64,000 bases of DNA from Lautropia dentalis (GTDB lineage Bacteria > Pseudomonadota > Gammaproteobacteria > Burkholderiales > Burkholderiaceae_E): positions 1,814,078 to 1,878,077 of the forward strand of contig NZ_RRUE01000001.1 of assembly GCF_003892345.1 (NCBI RefSeq), given 5' to 3'. Both the position numbers and the translations under genes were made by a program. The notes beneath the pieces are model-generated. The model was not told the origin of the DNA, ran no database searches, and worked only from the letters and a program-made list of their open reading frames with translations. Shown in pieces: positions 54,974 to 63,950 of this stretch (its first letter is position 1; each line of letters opens with the position of its first letter).

Positions 54974-55327
54974 GGGCTGGGGTTCCGGCAGCTGGCCGAA
55001 CAGACCCGTGCCCGGGGCGTACGCATCATCGGTGCCACGCTGCCCCCCTTCGAGGGGGCGTTACCCGATACCCCGCTCGACAACTATTACCACCCGGACA
55101 AGGATGTGCTGCGCCGGCAGCTCAACGACTGGATTCGCCACAGCGGGACATTCGATGCGGTGACCGATTTCGATGCCGTGCTGCGTGACCCGCAGCATCC
55201 CGCCCGCATGGCGCCGCCGTTCGATTCCGGCGACCACCTTCACCCAGGGGATGCCGGCAATCGTGCCATGGCCGGGGCGGTCGATCTGGATGCTCTGTTT
55301 GCCGGCGATGCACCCGGCGCGCCATAG
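54974..55327 (+). pseudogene. 3' fragment of an SGNH/GDSL-type hydrolase
   Basis: The recognisable part LGFRQLAEQTRARGVRIIGA, TLPPFEGALPDTPLDNYYHP and FDSGDHLHPGDAGNRAMA is the C-terminal third of an SGNH hydrolase, with the catalytic Asp and His of block V (DHLHP). Blocks I to III, including the nucleophile GDS motif, are missing; the frame upstream (to an ATG at 54797) is unrelated. Together with the LysR remnant it points to a deletion spanning a former divergent pair. Confidence 0.75.
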
Positions 55328-55355
55328 CGTGTGTCATGGACCCGTTCGTCCCCGC
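55327..55355 (-). repeat. Dispersed repeat abutting the SGNH stop codon
   Basis: Directly after the TAG the sequence reads CGTGTGTCATGGACCC then GTTCGTCCCCGC, the reverse complement of the family core. On the minus strand about 30 further bases resemble the 5' part of the longer copies. Confidence 0.7.
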
Positions 55356-55506
55356 GCTGGCCTCGAATCTGCGCGCTGTCGGCGTTGCCCTGCATTCGTA
55401 AGTGCTGAACGGGACGGGGAACATGTCCGCGCATTCTTCACGCTTTCAAAAATCCACAAAAAGCATTCTACCCATATTTTTCGGGAATTCTTCAGGAGTA
55501 TTCACC

Positions 55507-56625
55507 ATGCTGTTCACCCCGTATCGTCTGGGCCGGCTGACCCTGCCCAACCGTATCGTCATGCCGCCCATGACCCGCGCCCGCGCCGGTGCCGGCCATG
55601 TGCCTGCCCCGATGATGGCCGACTACTACGCCCAGCGCGCCTCGGCCGGGCTGATCATCACCGAAGGGACGCAGATCAGCCCCCAGGGACAGGGCTATGC
55701 CTGGACGCCGGGCATCCACAGCCCCGAACAGGTGGCGGGCTGGCGGCGCGTGACGGATGCCGTGCACGCAGCCGGCGGTCGCATCTTTGCGCAGCTCTGG
55801 CATGTGGGCCGCATCTCGCACACCGCACTGCAGCCCGGTGGTGCCGCGCCGGTGTCGTCGTCACCGCTGGTGGCCGAAGGCGTGAAAGTCTTCATCGACC
55901 CGGAGGGCAGGGGGCCGGCGTCGGGCGTGGGCGAGATGGTGCAGCATTCCGCACCCCGCGCGCTGACCGAAGCGGAAATCGGCCAGATCGTGCAGGATTT
56001 TGCCACCGCGGCGCGCAACGCCCTGGAGGCCGGTTTCGATGGCGTCGAGCTGCATGGCGCCAATGGTTACCTGATCGAGCAGTTCATCGATTCACAGGCC
56101 AACACGCGCACCGATGGCTATGGCGGTTCGCTGCCCAACCGGCTGCGCTTCCTGCGCGAGGTGACCGAGGCCGTCATCGGGGTGGTGGGTGCCGGGCGGG
56201 TTGGTGTGCGGCTGGCGCCACTGACCACCCTGCAGGGGGCCGTGGACGATACGCCGCAGGCCACCTATCTGGCGGCCGCCGCCCTGCTGGACGCGCTGGG
56301 CGTGGTCTACCTGCACATCGCCGAAGCCGACTGGGACGATGCCCCCGACATGCCGGCCGCCTTTCGTGAAGCACTGCGGATGATCTACGGCGGCACGCTG
56401 ATCTATGCCGGCAAATACACCCGGGAGCGTGCCGAAACCGCACTGGAAAGGGGCTGGGCAGACCTGATCGGTTTCGGCCGCCCCTTCGTGGCCAATCCGG
56501 ACCTCCCCGAACGCCTGCAGCACGGCTGGCCCCTGGCCGAGCCGGACGCCAGCCGCTTCTTCGGCGGTGATGCGCGGGGGCTGACCGATTATCCGCGTCA
56601 TGATGCGGCATCGCGGCGGGCGTGA
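55507..56625 (+). CDS. Old Yellow Enzyme family alkene reductase (NemA-like)
   Basis: This FMN-dependent TIM-barrel enzyme of 372 residues reduces activated C=C bonds or nitro compounds with NADPH. Motifs: MLFTPYRLGRLTLPNRIVMP at the first strand, PMTRARAG, QLWHVGRISH with FMN/substrate contacts, FDGVELHGANGYLIEQFID, and NTRTDGYGGSLPNR. The C-terminal FMN-phosphate site is GWADLIGFGRPFVANPDLPE. It is preceded by a clear AGGAG. It follows the gene remnants and the dispersed repeat; a link to the HxlR-dehydrogenase-GST detoxification genes nearby is plausible but unproven. Confidence 0.94.
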   Translation: MLFTPYRLGRLTLPNRIVMPPMTRARAGAGHVPAPMMADYYAQRASAGLIITEGTQISPQGQGYAWTPGIHSPEQVAGWRRVTDAVHAAGGRIFAQLWHVGRISHTALQPGGAAPVSSSPLVAEGVKVFIDPEGRGPASGVGEMVQHSAPRALTEAEIGQIVQDFATAARNALEAGFDGVELHGANGYLIEQFIDSQANTRTDGYGGSLPNRLRFLREVTEAVIGVVGAGRVGVRLAPLTTLQGAVDDTPQATYLAAAALLDALGVVYLHIAEADWDDAPDMPAAFREALRMIYGGTLIYAGKYTRERAETALERGWADLIGFGRPFVANPDLPERLQHGWPLAEPDASRFFGGDARGLTDYPRHDAASRRA

Positions 56626-56862
56626 TGATCATGCCATGCACGGCAGTACGGAGCATCCGGCGCCGGTGCGTGTCGGTGCGGCATGCCGACGGGCGTCACA
56701 CGTGATGCACGAAGCCTTGCCTGCGGACCAGACCTCGCCATCTCGCGCCGAAAAATGACGGAGAATGCAGGCTACCGTAACCCCCTGCCACCCCGCCCGC
56801 ACCGGTGCACAGACGACACCCCGTGACGGCGCAGGGATGGCAGGCGTCCTGCTCCCGCCTCC

Positions 56863-57249
56863 ATGACCCGCATCAACGTCGTTCCCCCGGCCGAACTCTG
56901 CGACCAGCACCTGCTGGCCGAGCACCGCGAACTTACCCGCATCCCCAACGCCGTGGCCCGTGGTCGTTTCAACCTCGAGGGCCAGCCCGCCGACTACAGG
57001 CTGGGCGAAGGCCATGTCCGCTTCTTCTTCGACAAGCTGACCTTCCTGCAGCAGCGCTATGCCGCCCTGCACGAAGAGTGTCTGGCCCGCGGCTTCAACG
57101 TCCGGGACATCTGGCCCAAGGATCTGCCCGATACCCCCGCGTTGTGGCGTGACTACACCCCCACCGACCACGCCTTCACCATCAACCGCGCCCGCATCGC
57201 CGAGCGCATGCCCAAACAGCCGCGATTCACACCGCGCAATCTCGACTGA
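56863..57249 (+). CDS. Pyrimidine-dimer DNA glycosylase (T4 endonuclease V type)
   Basis: The 128-residue protein starts MTRINVVPPAELCDQHLLAE, the diagnostic N-terminus of T4 DenV-like enzymes in which Thr2, exposed after Met removal, is the nucleophile and the Glu of AEHRELTRIPNAV is catalytic. These enzymes remove UV-induced cyclobutane dimers and nick the abasic site. The length agrees with T4 endonuclease V (138 residues). It has no phage neighbours here. The 237-bp gap after the OYE gene shows no clear promoter. Confidence 0.88.
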   Translation: MTRINVVPPAELCDQHLLAEHRELTRIPNAVARGRFNLEGQPADYRLGEGHVRFFFDKLTFLQQRYAALHEECLARGFNVRDIWPKDLPDTPALWRDYTPTDHAFTINRARIAERMPKQPRFTPRNLD

Positions 57250-57263
57250 ACGAAAAAGGGGAG

Positions 57264-57290
57264 CGTGCGGGGACGAATGACTCAGGTATG
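57264..57290 (+). repeat. Dispersed repeat downstream of the dimer glycosylase
   Basis: CGTGCGGGGACGAATGA then CTCAGGTATG matches the left half of the family core well; the right half has diverged. It lies 15 bp after the stop codon. The following 250 bp up to the inverted-repeat element hold only a hairpin (CGGGAAA / TTTCCCG, 57492-57514). Confidence 0.5.
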
Positions 57291-57540
57291 CCCCTGGGTG
57301 CCTTCGCAAAAATCCTGCGGCACTGTGGCCTCCATGCCAGGGCGATCCAGTGCGTCGCCATTTGCCACCAATAGCCCTGCTATTGCCGACAGGGCGCCTT
57401 CTGGCTCATCCCGATCCTTGCCCCAAAGCACTCGCAGACTTTTGCAGAGGTTCCACTGGGTCATTACACAGGGGCGCAGGTGAGGGTAATTCGGGAAAAG
57501 AAATGTCTTTCCCGGATGCGCACCCCAGCAGACTTGAGAA

Positions 57541-57728
57541 GCGGCATGGGGAGCGGGATCCTCATGCGGCGATTTCGTGGTAGCCGTGAAAGGTTTCTGA
57601 CGGGCGGGCGAAGCCCGGTTGTCGGAAACCTTTATAGGCCTGCGGGTTTGTTGACCACGACGAAGGTCGTGGGCATCAAAACCGCAGTGAGCGTATGAGC
57701 CGCATGAGGGTCCCGCTCCCCATGCCGC
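57541..57728. mobile_element. 188-bp element with 30-bp inverted ends (MITE-like or structured RNA)
   Basis: The left end 57541-57570 (GCGGCATGGGGAGCGGGATC, then CTCATGCGGC) and right end 57699-57728 are inverted copies matching at 29 of 30 positions. Between them are two strong hairpins: AAAGGTTTC/GAAACCTTT (57589-57597 and 57625-57633), with further pairing inside, and CCACGAC/GTCGTGG (57655-57672, loop GAAG) flanked by near-complementary TGCGGGTTTG and CAAAACCGCA. No coding capacity. It could be a non-autonomous transposable element or a folded RNA; the remaining sequence up to ldh shows nothing else. Confidence 0.65.
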
Positions 57729-57921
57729 CCCACCCGAAGCCGTCTTCCGTGTGCCGCGTCCGCTGCCAGGAAGCGTCTTCCATGTACACCGAGCCTCACC
57801 GCGACACCGACCTTCACCATTCGAAAGCACAGCCAGAAACGGCGACGGCCCCGTCTCCGGAGCCGTCGTTCTGCTGCAACAGGGGCGCCATCCTTCCTGC
57901 GCCCCCGGGATAAAGCGACCC

Positions 57922-58875
57922 TTACAGCTCGTTCTCGATCTGGTCGAAACTGCTCTGGATGGCATCTGCCGATGCCCGCAGCTTCACGATTTCCTCATCG
58001 CTCAGCGGCGTATCCAGCACCTGCTCGACCCCATTGGAACCCAGCACGCTCGGCAGCGACAGCGCCACGCCCTTGATGCCATACTGCCCGTGCAGAATGC
58101 TCGACACCGGCTGCACCGAATGCTCGTTGCGCAGGATCGCCTCGCAGATCCGCGAAGCCGACAGACCGATGGCGAAGTTGGTCGCGCCCTTGCCGGCAAT
58201 CACCTTGTAGGCACTGGTCATCACCTGGTGCGCCAGATCGTCCAGCACATCCGGCGGGAAGACCTGGTTGCCATTGACACGATAGTCGGCAATGGGCACC
58301 GCACCGATGCGGGCCACCGACCACATCGGGAACTCGCTGTCGCCGTGCTCACCGATGATCGACGCGTGCACGCTGGATGTCGAGATACGGGCGCGGTCGG
58401 CAATCAGGCGGCGCAGACGCGACGAATCCAGCACCGTACCGCTCGAAATCACCCGGTTGGTCGGCAGGCCCGAAATGCGCTGGGCCACCATCGTCAGCAC
58501 GTCGCAGGGGTTGGTCACCAGAATGAACACGGCTTCCGGTGAGGCATCCACCAGCTTCGGCAGCATGCTCTTCAGGATGCGGGCATTGTCCTTGACCAGC
58601 TCCAGACGGCTCTGGCCCGGCTTCTGCTTGGCACCGGCCGTGATTACCACGATGTCGCTGCTGTCGGTCACGGCAATGTCGCTGCTGCCGGCCACATGAG
58701 GCCAGCCGGTGAAGTGCGAGCCGTGCGCCAGGTCGGCGGCCTCGGCCTCGACCTTCTCCGTGGCAATGTCGTAGAGTGAAATCTGGTTGGCGACCTGCCG
58801 GATCAGTGCTGCATAGGCCACCGCCGTGCCGACGGCACCTGCGCCCACTACCGAAATCTTTCTTCCTTTTGCCAT
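57922..58875 (-). CDS. ldh: L-lactate dehydrogenase
   Basis: The 317-residue NAD-dependent enzyme interconverts pyruvate and L-lactate. It has the Rossmann start KISVVGAGAVGTAVAYA, the specificity loop ITAGAKQKPGQSRLELV (Gln84 in the position that marks lactate rather than malate dehydrogenases), TNPCDVLT, SSGTVLDSSRLR, and the catalytic His in GEHGDSEFPMWS. A strong AGGAGAG precedes the ATG. It stands alone between the inverted-repeat element and parE. A possible -10 box (TACAAT on the minus strand, 59039-59044) is seen upstream. Confidence 0.94.
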   Translation of the reverse strand: MAKGRKISVVGAGAVGTAVAYAALIRQVANQISLYDIATEKVEAEAADLAHGSHFTGWPHVAGSSDIAVTDSSDIVVITAGAKQKPGQSRLELVKDNARILKSMLPKLVDASPEAVFILVTNPCDVLTMVAQRISGLPTNRVISSGTVLDSSRLRRLIADRARISTSSVHASIIGEHGDSEFPMWSVARIGAVPIADYRVNGNQVFPPDVLDDLAHQVMTSAYKVIAGKGATNFAIGLSASRICEAILRNEHSVQPVSSILHGQYGIKGVALSLPSVLGSNGVEQVLDTPLSDEEIVKLRASADAIQSSFDQIENEL

Positions 58876-59252
58876 GTGACTCTCCTGGAGATTCGCAAAG
58901 ATCCAGCGCCGGCGCTGGAGGCGCGCCGTGCCGCCGTTCGTTCCCGCATGCCGGCACCGGGTGAACGCCACCATGCCTGCCCGGCGAGACCGGATTCATG
59001 GGCGCTTTCCCGAGCCTGTGGCATCAGGGCTTCCCCCTATTGTAATGGGTGTTTAACTCTGGTTGACGATAAAGGGCCTTTCCACTGGGTGAAGCTGGTA
59101 CATGTGGCGCGTGTCACGGACCCACTCGCCCCCGCACCGGATCGCCAGGGTGACGCGGGACTTTTGCGGGCACCCCTGACATGCGCCGGGGCTTTCGTGC
59201 CATCTGCCACGGGGCGCGCGAACGGGCCGGATCATCGGCGATAATGCCCCCC
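58876..59252. other. Divergent region between ldh and parE
   Basis: Besides the possible ldh -10 box and one dispersed-repeat copy, this 377-bp region contains an AT-rich segment (TTGTAATGGGTGTTTAACTC near 59040) where promoters probably lie. I see no terminator or gene. Confidence 0.4.
59107..59135 (-). repeat. Dispersed repeat in the ldh-parE region
   Basis: The plus strand reads GCGCGTGTCACGGACC then CACTCGCCCCCGC, the reverse complement of the family core with few substitutions. This copy lies between divergent gene starts, so the family is not confined to 3' ends. Confidence 0.65.
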
Positions 59253-61268
59253 ATGGCAAAATCATCCGCATCCAGAGACAGCGCCGCCTACTCGGAAGCC
59301 TCCATCCGGGTACTGAAGGGGCTGGAACCCGTCCGCCAGCGGCCGGGCATGTACACCCGCACGGAAAACCCGCTGCACATCATCCAGGAAGTCATCGACA
59401 ACGCGGCCGACGAGGCGCTGGGCGGCTTTGCCCGGCACATCGATGTCCGGCTGCTGCGCGATGGCCGCGTGGAGGTCACCGACGACGGCCGGGGCATCCC
59501 GGTGGGCCTGCATCCCGAAGAGGGGGTGCCGGTCATCGAGATCGTCTTCACCCGCCTGCATGCCGGTGGCAAGTTCGACAAGACGGCCGGGGGCGCCTAC
59601 AGCTTCTCCGGCGGCCTGCATGGCGTGGGGGTGTCGGTCACCAACGCGCTGGCCAGAAGGCTGGAGGTGACGGTCTGGCGCAAGGGCGACAAGGATGCCC
59701 GTGGCAACCGGCTGGCCCACACCATCGCCTTTGCCGATGGCGAGCTGGCCGAAAAACTGGCACACCGGCCGGCGCTGCGGGATGAACCCGCCTCGGGCAC
59801 CCGGGTGAGCATCAGCCCCAATCCGAAGTATTTCGACAGTGCCACCATCCCGCTGGGCGAGCTGGAACGGCTGCTGCGCAGCAAGGCCGTGCTGCTGCCG
59901 GGCGTGAAGGTCACGCTTTTCATCGAGAAGACCGGCGAGACCCGCCAGTGGCAGTACGACGAGGGCCTGCGCGGCTACCTGCTGGAAGAGCTGGCACAGG
60001 AGCCGGAGGCAGAACCGCTGGTGCTCTTCGAGGACCAGCAGTATGCGGCGGCCGGCGACGACAGCTTCGCCGAAGGCGAGGGCGCCCACTGGGTGGTGGC
60101 CTTCACCGAGGCCGGTCCGCTGGCGCGCGAATCCTACGTGAATCTCATCCCCACACCGGCAGGCGGCACGCACGAGTCGGGCCTGCGCGAGGGGGTGTTC
60201 ACGGCCATCCGGGCCTTCATCGAGCTGCACAACATGCAGCCCAAGGGCGTGCGCCTGATGGCCGAGGATGCCTTCGCCCGCGCCAGTTTCGTGCTGTCGG
60301 CCCGGGTGCTGGACCCGCAGTTCCAGGGCCAGACCAAGGAGCGGCTCAGCTCGCGCGATGCCGTGCGGCTGGTGTCGGGTGCGGTGCGTACGCAGTTCGA
60401 GTTCTGGCTCAACCAGCACGTGGACCAGGCGCGAAAGCTGGCCGAGCTGGTGATCCGCCAGGCGCAGGCCCGCCAGCGCTCGGCCCAGAAGGTGGAAAAG
60501 CGCAAGGGCTCCGGCGTGGCCGTGCTGCCCGGCAAGCTCACCGACTGCGAAACCACCGACATCGCGCGCAACGAGCTGTTTCTGGTGGAGGGCGACTCGG
60601 CCGGCGGTTCGGCCAAGATGGGCCGTGACAAGGAGTGCCAGGCCGTGCTGCCGCTGCGCGGCAAGCTGCTCAACACCTGGGAGACCGAACCGGACCGGCT
60701 GTTTGCCAACAACGAGATCCACGACATTGCCGTGGCCATCGGCGTCGATCCGCATCCGCGGGGGGCCTCGCCGGATCTGGGCGGGCTGCGCTACGGCAAG
60801 GTCTGCATCCTGTCGGACGCCGACGTGGACGGCTCGCACATCCAGGTGCTGCTGCTCACGCTGTTCTTCCGGCATTTTCCGGTGCTCATCGATGCCGGGC
60901 ACATCTACGTGGCCCGCCCGCCGCTGTTCCGGGTGGACGTGCCGGCCCGCGGCAAGCAGCCGCTGCGCAAGATCTACTGCATCGATGCCCGCGAACTGAA
61001 GCACATCGAGGACAAGCTGCGCAAGGATGGCCTGAAGGAGGGCAGCTGGACGGTGTCGCGCTTCAAGGGGCTGGGCGAGATGACGGCCGAACAGCTCTGG
61101 GAAACCACGCTGAACCCGGCCACACGGAGCCTGTCGCAGGTGCGCTACGGGGCCATTCCCGCCGATGACACGGCAGCCCAGTTCACGCTGCTGATGGGCA
61201 AGGGCGAGGCGGCCGGGCGGCGCAGCTGGCTGGAAGAGAACGGCGACCAGGCGCGCGCCGATGTATGA
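59253..61268 (+). CDS. parE: DNA topoisomerase IV subunit B
   Basis: ParE is the ATPase subunit of topoisomerase IV, which decatenates daughter chromosomes. The 671-residue protein has the GHKL ATP site (EVIDNAADEALGG, TDDGRGIPVG, GGLHGVGVSVTNAL), the transducer domain and the TOPRIM domain (LVEGDSAGGSAKMGRD near 444, SDADVDGSHIQ). The motif RPGMYTRTENPLHI fits ParE rather than GyrB. The ATG giving MAKSSASRDS is used; an ATG three codons earlier is possible. parC follows 42 bp downstream. Confidence 0.95.
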   Translation: MAKSSASRDSAAYSEASIRVLKGLEPVRQRPGMYTRTENPLHIIQEVIDNAADEALGGFARHIDVRLLRDGRVEVTDDGRGIPVGLHPEEGVPVIEIVFTRLHAGGKFDKTAGGAYSFSGGLHGVGVSVTNALARRLEVTVWRKGDKDARGNRLAHTIAFADGELAEKLAHRPALRDEPASGTRVSISPNPKYFDSATIPLGELERLLRSKAVLLPGVKVTLFIEKTGETRQWQYDEGLRGYLLEELAQEPEAEPLVLFEDQQYAAAGDDSFAEGEGAHWVVAFTEAGPLARESYVNLIPTPAGGTHESGLREGVFTAIRAFIELHNMQPKGVRLMAEDAFARASFVLSARVLDPQFQGQTKERLSSRDAVRLVSGAVRTQFEFWLNQHVDQARKLAELVIRQAQARQRSAQKVEKRKGSGVAVLPGKLTDCETTDIARNELFLVEGDSAGGSAKMGRDKECQAVLPLRGKLLNTWETEPDRLFANNEIHDIAVAIGVDPHPRGASPDLGGLRYGKVCILSDADVDGSHIQVLLLTLFFRHFPVLIDAGHIYVARPPLFRVDVPARGKQPLRKIYCIDARELKHIEDKLRKDGLKEGSWTVSRFKGLGEMTAEQLWETTLNPATRSLSQVRYGAIPADDTAAQFTLLMGKGEAAGRRSWLEENGDQARADV

Positions 61269-61310
61269 CATTTTCAGGGGGCGCCCGCGTGCGGGTGACC
61301 CAACGCATCC

Positions 61311-63662
61311 ATGGATACGGTAGAAGAAATCATCCTCGACGAGGAAGAAAGCAGTGATGGCCTGACGCTGGCGCGCTATGCCGAGCGGGCCTATCTCGAT
61401 TACGCCATCTCCACCATCCGCAGCCGGGCGCTGCCCGATGTGACCGATGGCCAGAAACCGGTGCAGCGGCGCATCCTGTTTGCCATGCACGAGATGGGGC
61501 TGGGCCCCACGGCCAAGCCGGTGAAGTCGGCCCGCGTGGTGGGGGATGTGCTGGGCAAATACCACCCGCACGGCGACTCGGCCGCCTACGATGCCATGGT
61601 GCGCATGGCGCAGGATTTCAGCCTGCGCTATCCGCTGGTGGACGGGCAGGGCAACTTCGGCTCGCGTGACGGCGATGGTGCTGCGGCCATGCGGTACACC
61701 GAGGCGCGGCTCACCAATTACGCCCGCCTGCTGCTGGACGAGATCGATCAGGGTACCGTCGATTTCGTGCCCAACTATGACGGCTCCTCCACCGAACCGG
61801 ACCTGCTGCCGGCCCGGCTGCCGATGATCCTGCTCAACGGGGCATCGGGCATTGCCGTGGCCATGGCCACGGAGATTCCATCGCACAATCTGGTGGAAGT
61901 GGCCCATGCGGCCATTGCGCTGATCCGCGACCCGAAGCTCACGCACGAGGCGCTGATGGACATCCTGCCCGGGCCGGATTTTCCGGGGGGCGGGCAGATC
62001 ATCAGCAGCCGCACCGACCTGTGCGAGGCCTATCGCAGTGGCCGTGGCTCCATCCGCGTACGGGCACGCTGGCACATCGAGGAGCTGGCGCGCAGCCAGT
62101 GGCAGCTGGTCATCGACGAGCTGCCGCACGGCGTGTCCGCCCAGAAGGTGCTGGAAGAGGTCGAGGAACTCAGCAATCCGAAGGTGCGCACCGGCAAGAA
62201 GGCGCTGACGCCCGAGCAGCTGCAGGCAAAGCAGCAGATCCTGAACGTGATGGACGCGGTGCGTGACGAGAGCGGCCGCGAGGCGGCGGTGCGCCTGGTG
62301 TTCGAGCCGCGTACCTCGAAGATCGAACAGTCGCTGCTGGTGAACACCCTGCTGGCCTGCACCAGCCTGGAAACCTCGGTGTCGATCAACCTGGTGATGC
62401 TGGGGCGGGACAGGCGACCGCGCCAGAAGACGCTGACCGACATCCTGCAGGAATGGATCGATTTCCGGCTGCACACGGTGCGCCGCCGCAGTGCGCACCG
62501 GCTGGGCAAGGTGGAGGACCGCATCCACATCCTGGAAGGCCGGCAGCTGGTGTTGCTGAACATCGACGAGGTGATCCGCATCATCCGCGAATCGGATGAG
62601 CCCAGACCGGCGCTGATGCAGGCGTTCGGGCTGACCGAACGGCAGGCCGAGGACATTCTGGAAATCCGCCTGCGCCAGCTGGCCAGGCTGGAGGCCATCC
62701 GCATCGAGCAGGAACTGAAGGCGCTGGAAGACGAGCGGAAAAAGCTGCAGGGCCTGCTGGGCAGCGAAGCCACGCTGAAGAAGGCGGTCATCCGGGAAAT
62801 CGAGACCGACATCAAGACCTATGGCGACGACCGCCGCACGCTGATCGAAACCGCCGAGAAGGCGGCGGTGGAAGCGAAGCAGGTGGAAGAGCCGGTGACG
62901 GTGATCATCTCGGCAAAGGGCTGGGTACGCGCCCGTCAGGGCCATGGTCACGATGCCCGCCAGTTCGGCTTCAAGACGGGCGACAGCCTGCAGGGGGCCC
63001 ACGAGGTGATGACCACCGATCTGGTCTACGCGCTGGCCAGCAACGGCCGGGTGTATTCGGTGCCGGTGGCCGGGTTGCCGTCGGCGCGGGGCGATGGCGT
63101 GCCCATCACGAGCTTCATCGAGCTGGAGGCCGGGTCGCAGATTCTCTTTGCCTTTGCCGCGAAGGCCGATGCCCACGTGCTGCTGGCCACCGAGAAGGGT
63201 TTTGGCCTGACCTGCGTGGCCGCAGACTGGCAGAGCCGGATGAAGGCCGGCAAGCACTTCATGACGCTGGAAGACGGTGACGTGCCGCTGCCGCCGGTGC
63301 TCTTCGACCCGGTTGATCCGAAGACGGGGCAGACCGTGGTCTGCTTCAGCGATGGCGTGGGCGGTGGTGACAAGGGTCGGGTGCTGACCTATCCGGTGGC
63401 CGAGGTGAAGACGCTGCACAAGGGCGGCCGGGGCGTGACGCTGATGGGGCTGGAGAAGAAGGAAAAGCTGCGTCAGGTGATCGTGGCCGGCGAGGCCGGG
63501 CTGGTGGTGACCGGCACGGGCCGGATGGCGAAGGCCCAGAGCCGCAGCATGACGGCCCGGGAAATTGCCGCCAATGCCGGTACCCGCGGCCGCAAGGGCA
63601 GGCAGCTGGATCCGCGCTGGAAGGAGGTACGGCTGTGGACCCCGGGGACGGAACCGGTGTAG
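61311..63662 (+). CDS. parC: DNA topoisomerase IV subunit A
   Basis: ParC is the DNA-cleaving subunit of topoisomerase IV. In the 783-residue protein the quinolone-region helix is [20 protein letters not shown] and the active-site Tyr (near 128) is in [19 protein letters not shown]-type GyrA boxes are not seen, while the C-terminal beta-propeller is short, which fits ParC. It starts [17 protein letters not shown] and lies in an operon with parE. Confidence 0.95.
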   Translation: MDTVEEIILDEEESSDGLTLARYAERAYLDYAISTIRSRALPDVTDGQKPVQRRILFAMHEMGLGPTAKPVKSARVVGDVLGKYHPHGDSAAYDAMVRMAQDFSLRYPLVDGQGNFGSRDGDGAAAMRYTEARLTNYARLLLDEIDQGTVDFVPNYDGSSTEPDLLPARLPMILLNGASGIAVAMATEIPSHNLVEVAHAAIALIRDPKLTHEALMDILPGPDFPGGGQIISSRTDLCEAYRSGRGSIRVRARWHIEELARSQWQLVIDELPHGVSAQKVLEEVEELSNPKVRTGKKALTPEQLQAKQQILNVMDAVRDESGREAAVRLVFEPRTSKIEQSLLVNTLLACTSLETSVSINLVMLGRDRRPRQKTLTDILQEWIDFRLHTVRRRSAHRLGKVEDRIHILEGRQLVLLNIDEVIRIIRESDEPRPALMQAFGLTERQAEDILEIRLRQLARLEAIRIEQELKALEDERKKLQGLLGSEATLKKAVIREIETDIKTYGDDRRTLIETAEKAAVEAKQVEEPVTVIISAKGWVRARQGHGHDARQFGFKTGDSLQGAHEVMTTDLVYALASNGRVYSVPVAGLPSARGDGVPITSFIELEAGSQILFAFAAKADAHVLLATEKGFGLTCVAADWQSRMKAGKHFMTLEDGDVPLPPVLFDPVDPKTGQTVVCFSDGVGGGDKGRVLTYPVAEVKTLHKGGRGVTLMGLEKKEKLRQVIVAGEAGLVVTGTGRMAKAQSRSMTAREIAANAGTRGRKGRQLDPRWKEVRLWTPGTEPV

Positions 63663-63735
63663 GACGTGGCAGGGACCTGACTGCACGACGACAAGGCATT
63701 TCGAAACTGGCAGAAACATCAGGTGCCATCCGGCC

Positions 63736-63763
63736 CTTGAAAGGCGGCGATGGGGCCTTACTT
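63736..63763 (+). promoter_or_regulatory. Possible sigma-32 promoter of htpG
   Basis: CTTGAAA (63736-63742) is a perfect heat-shock -35 element; 13 bp later CCTTACTT is a weak match to the CCCCAT-type -10. htpG is a classical heat-shock gene, which makes the site plausible, but it is 190 bp from the start codon. Confidence 0.35.
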
Positions 63764-63858
63764 CCAAGAAATGCCGCATCGTGCATCCCGCTGTCTGCCG
63801 GTTTCCCGGCCGGGACCGTCATGGGACGGTCGCCGGTTCAGGGAAGGGGGGCCGGTCA

Positions 63859-63881
63859 CCGGGAAAGTATCTCTTTCCCGG
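63859..63881. repeat. Hairpin in the parC-htpG gap
   Basis: CCGGGAAAG and CTTTCCCGG form a perfect 9-bp stem around TATCT. A similar CGGGAAA/TTTCCCG stem occurs near 57.5 kb. A shorter stem GACCGTC/GACGGTC (63814-63831) lies just upstream. Confidence 0.5.
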
Positions 63882-63950
63882 GGGCCAGCAGCCCTGCACA
63901 TGCACAGGTTTCAATATCCGGAAAATAACGATTTCGCACCAATCACGACC

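Noticed and set aside
56863-57249. A prophage remnant around the T4-type glycosylase
   Set aside because: No integrase, structural or other phage genes or attachment repeats are seen nearby.
57282-57965. A minus-strand open frame across the inverted-repeat element, with a tidy C-terminal part starting MTQWNLCKSLRVLWGKDRDE
   Set aside because: It reads through the inverted-repeat element and into ldh; no ribosome-binding site or family. The last 60 codons might still encode a small protein, but I cannot support it.
59262-63779. A 1505-codon open frame on the minus strand opposite parE and parC
   Set aside because: It is antisense to two certain genes, has His/Gln/Arg/Leu-biased composition typical of the complement of GC-rich codons, and shows no domain.
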